NCBI RefSeq assembly: GCF_947539375.1 | Contig: NZ_OX443569.1 | Location: 310,001-374,000 of the forward strand | Length of the DNA stretch: 64,000 nt | From: Lactobacillus isalae | GTDB lineage: Bacteria; Bacillota; Bacilli; Lactobacillales; Lactobacillaceae | Direction: 5' to 3' | Part shown: positions 1-7,271 of the stretch, in pieces | Numbering within the stretch: position 1 is the first letter of the stretch | Layout: each line of letters starts with the position of its first letter | Made by a program: the position numbers and the translations under genes | The notes under the pieces: model-generated | The model's input: the letters and a program-made list of their open reading frames with translations, nothing else | What the model was told of the DNA's origin: nothing | Database searches by the model: none

Positions 1-315
1 GAATTGAATTCGGTGGTAAAATCTATTATTAGTCGCCATTTTAATTTGAATTTGGAAGAAAAGGAATTTAGGTTAGTTTTATCTGCGATACTAGTAAATT
101 TTTTATCTTATTCTGTTAAAGTTCAAAATTCAGATATTCAATTGATCAAGAAAGTATTTCAGGTACTAGATAATTTAAATGGAGAACCGGATAATTGTTT
201 TGCAAAATTAATGACTTTATATTATCGAGAATATTTTGCAGAAAATAGCAAAAATATGGAAGAAATTATAAAAGTCATAAGAAATAGCGGAATGGATAAA
301 ATATTAAAAAAGTAA
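1..315 (+). CDS. Rgg/RopB-like transcriptional regulator, C-terminal part (cut by window start)
   Basis: The reading frame is open from the window edge to the TAA at 313-315, so this is the last ~104 residues of a longer protein. What is visible is all-helical and K/E/N-rich, with no DNA-binding motif. It looks like the last TPR-type repeats of an Rgg/GadR/MutR regulator, whose helix-turn-helix would lie upstream and outside the window. The family call rests on this helical pattern and on context: it sits just before an 8-codon peptide ORF and a lanthipeptide operon on the same strand. Rgg proteins such as RopB sense short hydrophobic peptides encoded beside them. A plain TPR protein cannot be excluded. 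Confidence 0.5.
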   Translation, partial: ELNSVVKSIISRHFNLNLEEKEFRLVLSAILVNFLSYSVKVQNSDIQLIKKVFQVLDNLNGEPDNCFAKLMTLYYREYFAENSKNMEEIIKVIRNSGMDKILKK

Positions 316-319
316 AAAT

Positions 320-353
320 AAAAAGTGTTAAATTTAACACTTTTTATTTTTTT
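320..353 (+). terminator. Intrinsic terminator after the Rgg-like gene
   Basis: An 11-bp perfect stem (320-330 with 335-345), loop AATT, is followed by an interrupted T-run to 353. It separates the regulator from the peptide and lanthipeptide genes, so those need their own promoter between about 350 and 405. Confidence 0.8.
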
Positions 354-418
354 ATAAGAATTAATTTTAATATAAGTACATAAAGAAAGTTAGTTAAAAC
401 TGAAATGGAGGTATTCAG

Positions 419-445
419 ATGTTTATTCCCTGGTATCCACTTTAA
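419..445 (+). CDS. 8-residue peptide MFIPWYPL, candidate leaderless signalling peptide
   Basis: ATG at 419, then FIPWYPL and TAA. A full-strength ribosome binding site GGAGGT lies at 407-412 with a 6-nt spacer, better than that of most genes in the window, so translation is likely. The product is hydrophobic and aromatic with no leader. Established parallel: in Streptococcus pyogenes the 8-residue leaderless peptide SIP (MWLLLLFL) is encoded beside ropB, is secreted and re-imported, and activates transcription through RopB, an Rgg protein. The same arrangement here (Rgg-like gene, short peptide ORF, target operon) suggests a pheromone for the lanthipeptide cluster. The alternative is a translated leader that tunes expression of the next gene. 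Confidence 0.55.
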   Translation: MFIPWYPL

Positions 446-471
446 ATAGATGAATTGGTGAGATGATAACG

Positions 472-1971
472 ATGAAAATAATGAATATTAATTTGATTAA
501 GAATATAGAATATGCAGAATTACTATCACAACCGGAAAACTCGAAATTATCAAAATTAATATTAAAAAAATTGAAAAGTTTACCAGATTATGAAGTTAAA
601 CAAAATAATTTTTTTATAGAATGTATTTCTACTAAAAATATTATGAAAGAACAAGGGTGGAAAATTCATATTTCAGCTTCTAATAATAATTATATCCACA
701 TTTTAAAAGAAGTAATTAGAATAATAGTTCCACTGAATGTTTCTTTTAAATGGGTTTCTATTAAGAATAGAAATATTATGTTAACCAAAGATTTTTTGAG
801 AGAACAGGCTGGAAAATTCATTACTATTTATCCTCAGAATAATATTCAGTTTCAAGTTTTATGCAGGATATTTCAAAAAAAATTACGTCAATATAGTGGT
901 GTTCCTATTTTGACAGATAAGTCTATCGGAAATGTAATATCAATTAGATATGGTGGTTTTAAGAAAATATTGGATTACGATAATGAAGGAGATGGAATAT
1001 ATTGTATAAGAGATACAAACAAAAAATTGGTGTATGACAGAAGAGAAATTGGAATTTATAAGCCTGAGTGGATAACTGAGAATTTTGTAAAACCATTAAA
1101 TAATCTATATCCAAAACAAAAATCTAAGTTATTAGAACAATATAATTTTAAAAATGCACTTCAATTTACTAATTATGGTGGGGTTTATGAAGCAATTCAA
1201 AAGAAAGATAATTTACACGTTGTAATTAAAGAAGCAAAAAAATATTTTGGAGGAAATATATTTAATAATAGTTTCCCTAAGGATGTAAGATCAATTCGTA
1301 GAAATGAATATTTAATTTTACAAAAAATTAGTTTAATAAATGCTACTCCTAAACCAATAAGTTACTTTAAAGAAAAGTCAGGAGATTATCTAGTCGAAAA
1401 ATATGTTAGTGGAGATCTTCTAAGAACATTACGTCTTGAAAATCCATTGTATTATCCAAATGCTACAGAAGATGAGTATAATCAATATTTAAAGAAATTA
1501 TCCCATATATTTTTGGATTTATACTTTAAAATCAATAAAATAAACAAAAATGGGATTATATTAAATGATCTTACGCCAAATAATATTATCGTAGATTTAA
1601 AAACGAATTCAGCTAAAATAATTGATTTAGAAAGTAGTGTTGATCTGTCCTGTGAAAAAACTACCTATCCTTTATTTGTTACGCCGGGGTATTCAGAATA
1701 TTTTTATTCAAAAAAACTTAGCACAAACGATGATTTCTCATGGGTCATGTGTTTAATAGATATGTTGATAGCACGGGCACAACTACTAAATATTAATATT
1801 AAGTTAATAATTCAATCACTAGAATTTTGTAGAGAAATACAAGATTCATGGGCGCAATTATGTACCCATTTAATCTTGTATCTAGAACATTATAAAAATA
1901 ATTCTAAGACACAAAATTGTATAAAAGAAATATTAAGCGATCTAAACAAGGAAATTCAAATTTATGGATGA
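472..1971 (+). CDS. Class III lanthipeptide synthetase, lyase-kinase part (LanKC without cyclase)
   Basis: Predicted to phosphorylate Ser/Thr in the precursor peptide and eliminate phosphate to give dehydro residues. The first ~205 residues match the phospholyase domain of LanKC enzymes: WKIHISAS, AGKFITIYP, SIRYGGF, and DRR-x5-KPEWI. The Ser/Thr kinase domain follows at ~220-450: glycine loop YGGVYEA, VVIKEAK lysine, catalytic loop ILNDLTPNNIIVD near residue 365, and IIDLES as the metal-binding segment. The protein stops after the kinase, whereas usual LanKC enzymes (~850-900 aa) continue into a cyclase; that part is the next gene. ATG 472 is preferred over ATG 463 because GGTGAG (457-462) sits 9 nt before 472 but touches 463. 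It overlaps the next ORF by 8 bp, implying translational coupling. Confidence 0.85.
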   Translation: MKIMNINLIKNIEYAELLSQPENSKLSKLILKKLKSLPDYEVKQNNFFIECISTKNIMKEQGWKIHISASNNNYIHILKEVIRIIVPLNVSFKWVSIKNRNIMLTKDFLREQAGKFITIYPQNNIQFQVLCRIFQKKLRQYSGVPILTDKSIGNVISIRYGGFKKILDYDNEGDGIYCIRDTNKKLVYDRREIGIYKPEWITENFVKPLNNLYPKQKSKLLEQYNFKNALQFTNYGGVYEAIQKKDNLHVVIKEAKKYFGGNIFNNSFPKDVRSIRRNEYLILQKISLINATPKPISYFKEKSGDYLVEKYVSGDLLRTLRLENPLYYPNATEDEYNQYLKKLSHIFLDLYFKINKINKNGIILNDLTPNNIIVDLKTNSAKIIDLESSVDLSCEKTTYPLFVTPGYSEYFYSKKLSTNDDFSWVMCLIDMLIARAQLLNINIKLIIQSLEFCREIQDSWAQLCTHLILYLEHYKNNSKTQNCIKEILSDLNKEIQIYG

Positions 1972-3076
1972 TGTGAGTATATTATGTCAAAAAACTTTAA
2001 TAAGTGGAAAAAATCGATTAATAGATATTTTAAGTCAAAAAAATTATATGTCTAAACTGACCCCGTATTTTTCCAATACCTATAATTTTTTATATGGTAC
2101 AGCGGGAGTATTGTATGGATTACAGCAGTTTGATGAATCTATTCCTCAAGACTTATTAGACGCTACTTTAGAGAAAATAAAAAGTAAAGATAATGAAGTT
2201 CTTCCCTCGTCACTTTCGCGAGGTAAATTGGCTCCAATGATAGTGATTTATCGTCTAACGCTAGATCCAAATTTGGAAAATAAAATATCAAATTTATTAA
2301 ATTGTGAATTTTCTAGGATTGCTTTCTCTAAAAAAATATCTTTTTCTCTGGACAATGGATTAAGTGGAATAGGTATATTATCTTTAATAATGTATGAAAT
2401 AACCCAAAAAGAGTATTATCTTTCTATTCCGGATATTATTGTAAAAATCATTTTACAACAAAAGATTATTTTATCTACATTTGGTTTAGCTTATGGAAAC
2501 ACAGGGGTAGCTGTATTTCTAATTAAGTATTATAAGTACAGAAAGAAAATTTCTATACTTAAACAGTCAAAAAAATATATATTAACAGATATCCAAAAAG
2601 GTCAATTAATAAATGGAAAAAATAAATTAAGAGGAATTAGATGCAATTTAAAATCTAATATACCTTACATATACATTCCCTATGGTACTGCCGGTATAAT
2701 TAAGACTACTTTGTTATATTTAGGAGAAATAGATGATCTTGGTTTGAGAAAAGAATTAAATTTTTTAGTAAATTCATTGAAGGTGTCGTCTACATTGCAG
2801 TCTGGCTATGCTTTTGGTACAGCGGGTATTATTTCAACTTTAAATGATATTTTAAAATTTGATAAAACTGATCCGTACCAGGTAAGAATATATTTTGAAA
2901 AGTTAATTCGATCATTATTATCGACAGGCTTTAAAATGAAAAATCAAATTATTTTTTCTGGTGATCAAAACTTTAAAGAATTTATAGATTACGGATCTGG
3001 TTCAATGGGAATCTTATTAACTTTAAAAAAGATTATCGATAATCAAGAATTTGATCCTATTTTTAAAGATTTGTAA
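1964..3076 (+). CDS. LanC-like cyclase, separate from the kinase, apparently zinc-less
   Basis: A 370-aa protein built of repeated glycine motifs typical of the alpha/alpha barrel of lanthionine cyclases: FLYGTAGVLYGL (~44), GLSGIG (~135), LAYGNTGVAVFL (~175), YIPYGTAGI (~240), YAFGTAGI (~282) and DYGSGSMGI (~345). The Cys, Cys-His zinc ligands of class I/II LanC and of class IV synthetases are not seen; class III cyclase domains are known to lack them. With the upstream protein it adds up to ~870 aa, the size of one LanKC enzyme. So this is either a stable two-gene version or the result of a split at the ATGGATGA overlap. Its likely role is closing Ser/Cys rings in the 42-aa precursor encoded next. 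Confidence 0.75.
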   Translation: MDDVSILCQKTLISGKNRLIDILSQKNYMSKLTPYFSNTYNFLYGTAGVLYGLQQFDESIPQDLLDATLEKIKSKDNEVLPSSLSRGKLAPMIVIYRLTLDPNLENKISNLLNCEFSRIAFSKKISFSLDNGLSGIGILSLIMYEITQKEYYLSIPDIIVKIILQQKIILSTFGLAYGNTGVAVFLIKYYKYRKKISILKQSKKYILTDIQKGQLINGKNKLRGIRCNLKSNIPYIYIPYGTAGIIKTTLLYLGEIDDLGLRKELNFLVNSLKVSSTLQSGYAFGTAGIISTLNDILKFDKTDPYQVRIYFEKLIRSLLSTGFKMKNQIIFSGDQNFKEFIDYGSGSMGILLTLKKIIDNQEFDPIFKDL

Positions 3077-3100
3077 ATATTTTGAAAGAAGGTGAGAAAC

Positions 3101-3229
3101 ATGAAAAACATTGAAACTGTAGTAGATTTGCAAGATTTGCAATCTATTCCAATGAAAGATCACAAAGCAACAGCAAATGATAATCATTTTGCAAGTAGTT
3201 TAAGTTGTGGATGTTCTGCATTTCATTAA
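3101..3229 (+). CDS. Class III lanthipeptide precursor peptide (42 aa)
   Basis: ATG 3101 follows a good site GAAGGTG (3087-3093). The leader segment VVDLQDLQ (residues 7-14) closely matches the class III leader motif, for example ILELQDLE in the labyrinthopeptin precursor, which the synthetase recognises. The C-terminal end SSLSCGCSAFH (32-42) is the probable core. It has four Ser and two Cys, and S32-x2-S35-x2-C38 fits the labionin pattern S-x2-S-x(2-5)-C; S33 and C36 offer lanthionine alternatives. It lies 24 nt after the cyclase gene and before the exporter, with a hairpin behind it. The leader/core border is not obvious; the ~17 polar residues between motif and core have no GG site. Confidence 0.85.
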   Translation: MKNIETVVDLQDLQSIPMKDHKATANDNHFASSLSCGCSAFH

Positions 3230-3241
3230 TAAAGTATTCAT

Positions 3242-3277
3242 AAATAAGAATGTTAGTAATAACATTCTTATTTTGTC
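3242..3277 (+). terminator. Attenuator/terminator hairpin between precursor and exporter
   Basis: A perfect 14-bp stem (3242-3255 with 3260-3273), loop GTAA, is followed by TTTTG. It lies 12 nt after the precursor stop. Partial termination or 3'-end protection here would give more precursor mRNA than exporter mRNA, a common layout in lanthipeptide operons. Confidence 0.75.
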
Positions 3278-3297
3278 TCTAATTAGGAGAAAAGGGT

Positions 3298-4872
3298 ATG
3301 AAAATCAACTTCAAATGGATAATTAAAAATCTTCCTATTTGGTTAATCGGATTAATTATAATTTTTTTAATTTTAGGTGGTTTTGAAGGTGTAGTAAATG
3401 GAATTATTTTAGGACAATTTCCAAATCTTGTGGATGCATCTTCAAACAAATTAATCTTATTTTTGATTCAAAGTAGTGGAATTTTCTGTATTGTCTATAC
3501 AGCTTTAGTTTTGAAAAATATACTCTTAAATTATGCACGGAAAATTTTAAGAGTTTCTCTAAAAAAAACTATGCTTCTAAGTAGTTTTTCAAATCATCAA
3601 GAAACAGAAAAAGGTTTGAATCAAATTAGTAATGATGCAGCCAAAATCGATGAGAATTATTTCTCTCTAATTGCCGAGATTTTATCTACTGCTGTGGCAG
3701 CAGTTATTTCGACTATTTATGTATTACAGGTTAATATTCTAATGGGAATTATTTTTGTAACCTTTTCTTGTCTAAGTTTAATCCCGATGCTTTTTGGTAA
3801 GAAAAAACTTGGAAGGCTAGGAGACGAATGGAGTAAAAGTAATACTAAGGTAATGCATACGGCTGGTGACTGGCTTCGTGGTTTTAGAGATATTTTGCAA
3901 TATAATGCACAAAGAACATTCTTTAATCATGTTTCCTCTACAATTAATCAAAGTGAAAGTATTCTTTTAAAGCAAGAAAATTTACAGTGGCTTGTGCAAT
4001 ATGTAAACTTATTGTTTACAATTTTAGCATTAGTAGGTCCATGGGCTATTGGCTTCTACTTTATTGTCAACCACTTATTTAACGTTACAATTAGTGCACT
4101 TCTTTCCTTAACTCTTTCTGCAAATAGTGTAGTTCAAAATTTTCGGATTTTAATGCAGTGTTGGTCAGAAGTAGCCGGAACAACAAATATACGTAAGATT
4201 GATGAAATTAACGAAGATATTTTAGAGCAATCAAAAATAGAATTATGTAAGCCGAATATTAAGTTGGAAAATATCAATGTAACATATGATGAGCGAGTAA
4301 TTTATAATAATCTAAATTTTGATATTCCTTACGGTAGTAAGATTTTACTACAAGGACCATCAGGAGCAGGGAAGAGTACATTTTTGAATTTAATAGCTGG
4401 TGTAATCAAGCCTAATAAAGGAAAAGTGTTGATTAATAAAAGAAAACCAAATTTAGCTGATATAACATATATTGCGCAGACGCCATGGATTTTTGAGGGA
4501 ACAATCAGAGATAATTTATGTTTAGGCGAAAAATATTCTGATAAAGAGCTAATGAAAATCTTGGAAAAAGTAGGATTAGTAGCAGAACTAGGAGAAAATA
4601 TCCTTAATAGAAAAATAAATCCAACTCAGGAAAATATTTCGGGCGGACAAAAGCAAAGATTAGTAATTGCTCGTGCGCTTTTAAGAAATAAATCTATTAT
4701 TTTACTTGATGAAATCACTGCTGCTTTAGATGATAAGAATAGTGATAAGATTAGAGAACTAGTATATCAAGTCCCTGGAACAATTATTGAAAGTGCACAC
4801 CATATTAATAATCGCCTTCTTGATAAATATAGCTTTGTTAAAAAGACAGTTAAAGATCAAAAACTAATATAA
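3298..4872 (+). CDS. ABC exporter (fused membrane and ATPase domains), putative lanthipeptide transporter
   Basis: 524 aa. The N-terminal ~300 residues hold about five to six membrane segments (from residue ~14) of an ABC type-1 exporter. The ATPase domain follows, with Walker A GPSGAGKST near 353, Q-loop IAQTPWIF, signature ISGGQKQRL near 448, Walker B SIILLDE and a late His in SAHHI. The site AGGAG lies just upstream. There is no N-terminal C39 peptidase domain, so it should export the peptide without cutting the leader; leader removal must be done by another protease. No dedicated LanFEG immunity genes follow, so self-protection may come from this exporter or be unnecessary. Last gene before a terminator. 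Confidence 0.8.
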   Translation: MKINFKWIIKNLPIWLIGLIIIFLILGGFEGVVNGIILGQFPNLVDASSNKLILFLIQSSGIFCIVYTALVLKNILLNYARKILRVSLKKTMLLSSFSNHQETEKGLNQISNDAAKIDENYFSLIAEILSTAVAAVISTIYVLQVNILMGIIFVTFSCLSLIPMLFGKKKLGRLGDEWSKSNTKVMHTAGDWLRGFRDILQYNAQRTFFNHVSSTINQSESILLKQENLQWLVQYVNLLFTILALVGPWAIGFYFIVNHLFNVTISALLSLTLSANSVVQNFRILMQCWSEVAGTTNIRKIDEINEDILEQSKIELCKPNIKLENINVTYDERVIYNNLNFDIPYGSKILLQGPSGAGKSTFLNLIAGVIKPNKGKVLINKRKPNLADITYIAQTPWIFEGTIRDNLCLGEKYSDKELMKILEKVGLVAELGENILNRKINPTQENISGGQKQRLVIARALLRNKSIILLDEITAALDDKNSDKIRELVYQVPGTIIESAHHINNRLLDKYSFVKKTVKDQKLI

Positions 4873-4878
4873 TTTTTA

Positions 4879-4908
4879 AAAGACTTGATCAGTTCAAGTC
4901 TTTTTTTG
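4879..4908 (+). terminator. Terminator after the lanthipeptide operon
   Basis: A 10-bp stem AAAGACTTGA/TCAAGTCTTT (4879-4888 with 4894-4903) is followed by a T-run. It closes the ABC exporter transcript. Confidence 0.85.
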
Positions 4909-4964
4909 TAACAAATCTTAGTTCATAATAAATATGATACGTAAATTTAGAAAGAAGGACCTTT

Positions 4965-5888
4965 ATGTCAAAAAAGCCCTTGATTATTAGTACAGATCCT
5001 GGAATCGATGATGTTGCTGCAATGACTATCAGTCTTTTTGCAGCTGAACTTGATGTTAAGATGATTGTGCCAACTTGGGGCAATGTTTCTTTAGAGCATA
5101 CCCTACAAAATACTCTTGATTTAGAGAAGTTTTTACATACTAAAGTGCCTGTAGTTAAAGGCGCTAATCAACCACTAGTGCGTCCAGCCATTAGCGCTGC
5201 TTCTGTTCATGGTAAAACAGGGATCGCTGGTTTTGAATTTGAAACTGCAAATGATGATTTGTTTGAAAAAGGACTTGCTGCTACTAAAATGTATGAAGCA
5301 ATTAAAAATAGTCCTGAAAAAGTAACCCTTTTAGGAGTTGGTCCCTTAACTGATTTCGCACTTTTATTTAAGCAATATCCTGATGTAGTGGAAAATATTG
5401 CCGAAGTTTATATTATGGGTGGAAATATTGGTCACGGAAACCATAGTCCATTTGCTGAATATAATATTGCCGGCGACCCAGAAGCTGCTCAAATTGTTTT
5501 TCATTCTGGATTACCAGTCTATGTCGCTCCGCTTGAAATTGGTGACAAGGCGCATTTAACTAAAGATCAAATGGACAAAATTAAGGAATGCGGTGAAGTT
5601 GGAAATATGCTATATTCGATGTTTTCAAATATTCACGAACCTGATGGGGATACAAGAATTAAGATTTATGATCCAACTGCTGTAGGGATTATGCTTCATC
5701 CTGAATTTTTTACCTTAAAATCAGCTAATGTTGAGATTGAATTAGCTGGCCGCTATACATATGGCGCTAGCGTAATGGATTTCTTAAGTGAAAAACATAA
5801 TGCACAAATTGCAACCGACGTCGATACAGAGAAGTTTGCGACTTGGTTCATTCAGAGTATCCAAGCTGCCAATAATGGGAGAAAATAA
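4965..5888 (+). CDS. Inosine-uridine preferring nucleoside hydrolase family protein
   Basis: 307 aa, full family length. The N-terminal calcium-binding signature STDPGIDD lies at residues 10-17. VGPLTDFALL, VYIMGG and FAEYNIAGDPEAA with the Asn/Asp ligands follow, then DPTAVG. The family cleaves the N-glycosidic bond of ribonucleosides to free base and ribose for salvage. A good site AGAAGGA precedes ATG 4965. Its stop overlaps the start of the following GntR gene (TAATG), so the two form one transcript. Whether it prefers pyrimidine or purine nucleosides cannot be told from the sequence. Confidence 0.9.
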   Translation: MSKKPLIISTDPGIDDVAAMTISLFAAELDVKMIVPTWGNVSLEHTLQNTLDLEKFLHTKVPVVKGANQPLVRPAISAASVHGKTGIAGFEFETANDDLFEKGLAATKMYEAIKNSPEKVTLLGVGPLTDFALLFKQYPDVVENIAEVYIMGGNIGHGNHSPFAEYNIAGDPEAAQIVFHSGLPVYVAPLEIGDKAHLTKDQMDKIKECGEVGNMLYSMFSNIHEPDGDTRIKIYDPTAVGIMLHPEFFTLKSANVEIELAGRYTYGASVMDFLSEKHNAQIATDVDTEKFATWFIQSIQAANNGRK

Positions 5889-6616
5889 TGACTGATTTAG
5901 TCTATCGCTCAGTAATGCGCGATATTAAACAAAAAATACTTAATAATGAATATGAAGATATGCGCTTACCAGATGAGCGAAGCTTAAGCGATTATTACCA
6001 TGTAAGCCGTTCATCTATGAAGCGGGCTTTAGGATTGCTTGCTCAGCAAGGAATAGTTTTTAAAAAAAGGGGTAGTGGCACTTTTATTAATCCTCTTTAC
6101 TTAAAGAATCAAGCTCTGTTTAAATATGAGGGTTCAAACCTAGGTATTACGGATTCTTTTAGTGTTCCTGGTAAAAAGCAAAGTATTGAGCTACTAGACT
6201 ATCAAGTAATTAAGGCTGATGATGATTTAAGACAAGATCTATTTTTGAAAGAATCAGATTTTGTCTACCAAATTAAGAGACTGCGTTTATTAGATGATCA
6301 ACCATTTTTGATTGAAACTGGTTTTATCCCAATTAAGATTACACCAGAATTAAATCCAGATATTTTAAAGGGATCGCTATTTAATTATTTAGAAGATACG
6401 CAAAACAAAACTGTAACGCGGTCATTCTTAACAATTACTGTTGAACCTTCAACTTTAGAAGATCAATCGAAGCTAATGCTTGCACCTAATGAACCAGTAG
6501 GAGTAATGGAAGGTATTTTCTTTTTAGATGATGGGACGCCATTTGAAGTTTCAAATATGCGGATTCACTATAAGTATATGAAGTACAATACTTTCGTTAA
6601 CTTAAGTCAAGAATAA
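5888..6616 (+). CDS. GntR/HutC-type regulator with UTRA ligand domain
   Basis: 242 aa. Winged helix-turn-helix at residues ~5-70 (LPDERSLSDYYHVSRSSMKRALGLL, then a GSGTF wing) and a UTRA effector domain at ~90-235 (VYQIKRLRLLDDQPFLIETGFIP; GVMEGIFFLDDGTPFEVSNMR). It overlaps the nucleoside hydrolase gene by one base, so it very likely controls that operon in response to a nucleoside or sugar phosphate. Confidence 0.88.
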   Translation: MTDLVYRSVMRDIKQKILNNEYEDMRLPDERSLSDYYHVSRSSMKRALGLLAQQGIVFKKRGSGTFINPLYLKNQALFKYEGSNLGITDSFSVPGKKQSIELLDYQVIKADDDLRQDLFLKESDFVYQIKRLRLLDDQPFLIETGFIPIKITPELNPDILKGSLFNYLEDTQNKTVTRSFLTITVEPSTLEDQSKLMLAPNEPVGVMEGIFFLDDGTPFEVSNMRIHYKYMKYNTFVNLSQE

Positions 6617-6620
6617 AAAT

Positions 6621-6666
6621 AAGACATCGTTTTTCTCGGGGGATGAGAGAAGCGATGTCTTTTTTG
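6621..6666 (+). terminator. Terminator after the GntR gene
   Basis: Stem AAGACATCG with CGATGTCTT, extended inward by TTCTC/GAGA pairs, followed by T6. Confidence 0.85.
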
Positions 6667-6680
6667 ATAAATAGAATAGT

Positions 6681-7007
6681 TTAATCAAATTGTAAACTAT
6701 TATCAATTGATGCCAGATATACATAGTTTAAGTTAGTATTTTTACATTGTTCACTAAGAGAATTAATTAAAGCATCTTGTTCTTTGTTGATTGGAATTTG
6801 TTTAAGCGCTATTTGTGATTGTAAATACATGACTAACTTATTACTCCAAGCAGCTGCGTCATCATGGTTCTCAGCTTTGGCTATAACTTTTAAAATTGTT
6901 TGTTCAAGAGGAAAATATGCCTTAATTTGAACTTTGCTGAAGCTAGCATATAAATCTTTCAGTGTTTTAACAATTTCATTTTGTTTAGTAATAGTAGTTT
7001 CTAACAT
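6681..7007 (-). CDS. Bacteriocin immunity protein-like (enterocin A immunity type), orphan
   Basis: 108 aa, soluble and all-helical. The segment WSNKLVMYLQSQIAL followed by I-P-I-N-x5-ALINSLSEQ resembles class IIa bacteriocin immunity proteins, where an NRLVNYL helix is followed by Q-x2-LI-x2-LSE. These four-helix-bundle proteins block pore formation by a cognate bacteriocin. GAGGT lies 9 nt before the start. No bacteriocin precursor or exporter is visible in the flanks, so this is an orphan immunity gene, as is common in lactobacilli. Assignment is from remembered family pattern, not a search. Confidence 0.6.
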   Translation of the reverse strand: MLETTITKQNEIVKTLKDLYASFSKVQIKAYFPLEQTILKVIAKAENHDDAAAWSNKLVMYLQSQIALKQIPINKEQDALINSLSEQCKNTNLNYVYLASIDNSLQFD

Positions 7008-7271
7008 GATAAAGACCTCACTATCTTAAATAACTAATTTATTTCTGGGCCCACTTAAATACTAGCATTTGCAATGTATGAAAAGACGGTTCTGTGCCTA
7101 TATTGCAGCTTTTATTAAGTGTTTGTCTTGATTTAAATAACATCATACTGAAATTTATCAGTGACTTGTTTCTTAAATACTGATAAATGCTTAGAATAAA
7201 GCTAAAAATACAGAGAAACACGCAAATATGATAGGGCTTTCTGATAAGATTAGACTTGTGAGGTGAGAGAG
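7008..7271. promoter_or_regulatory. Intergenic region with a 10-bp inverted repeat before the DeoR-type gene
   Basis: A 264-bp region between divergent genes. A perfect inverted repeat ATTTATCAGT (7153-7162) / ACTGATAAAT (7179-7188) with a 16-nt spacer is the only clear structure; it could be an operator of the DeoR-type regulator or a weak hairpin. A minus-strand frame at 7039-7221 lacks a convincing start and is not called. Confidence 0.35.

Noticed and set aside
3230-3297. A second precursor peptide between precursor and exporter
   Set aside because: The interval holds only the hairpin and the exporter ribosome site; no start codon with a Ser/Cys-rich frame.
7039-7221. Minus-strand 60-aa frame before the DeoR-type gene
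   Set aside because: GTG start without a ribosome site, mixed composition, and no family pattern; probably chance in a non-coding interval.
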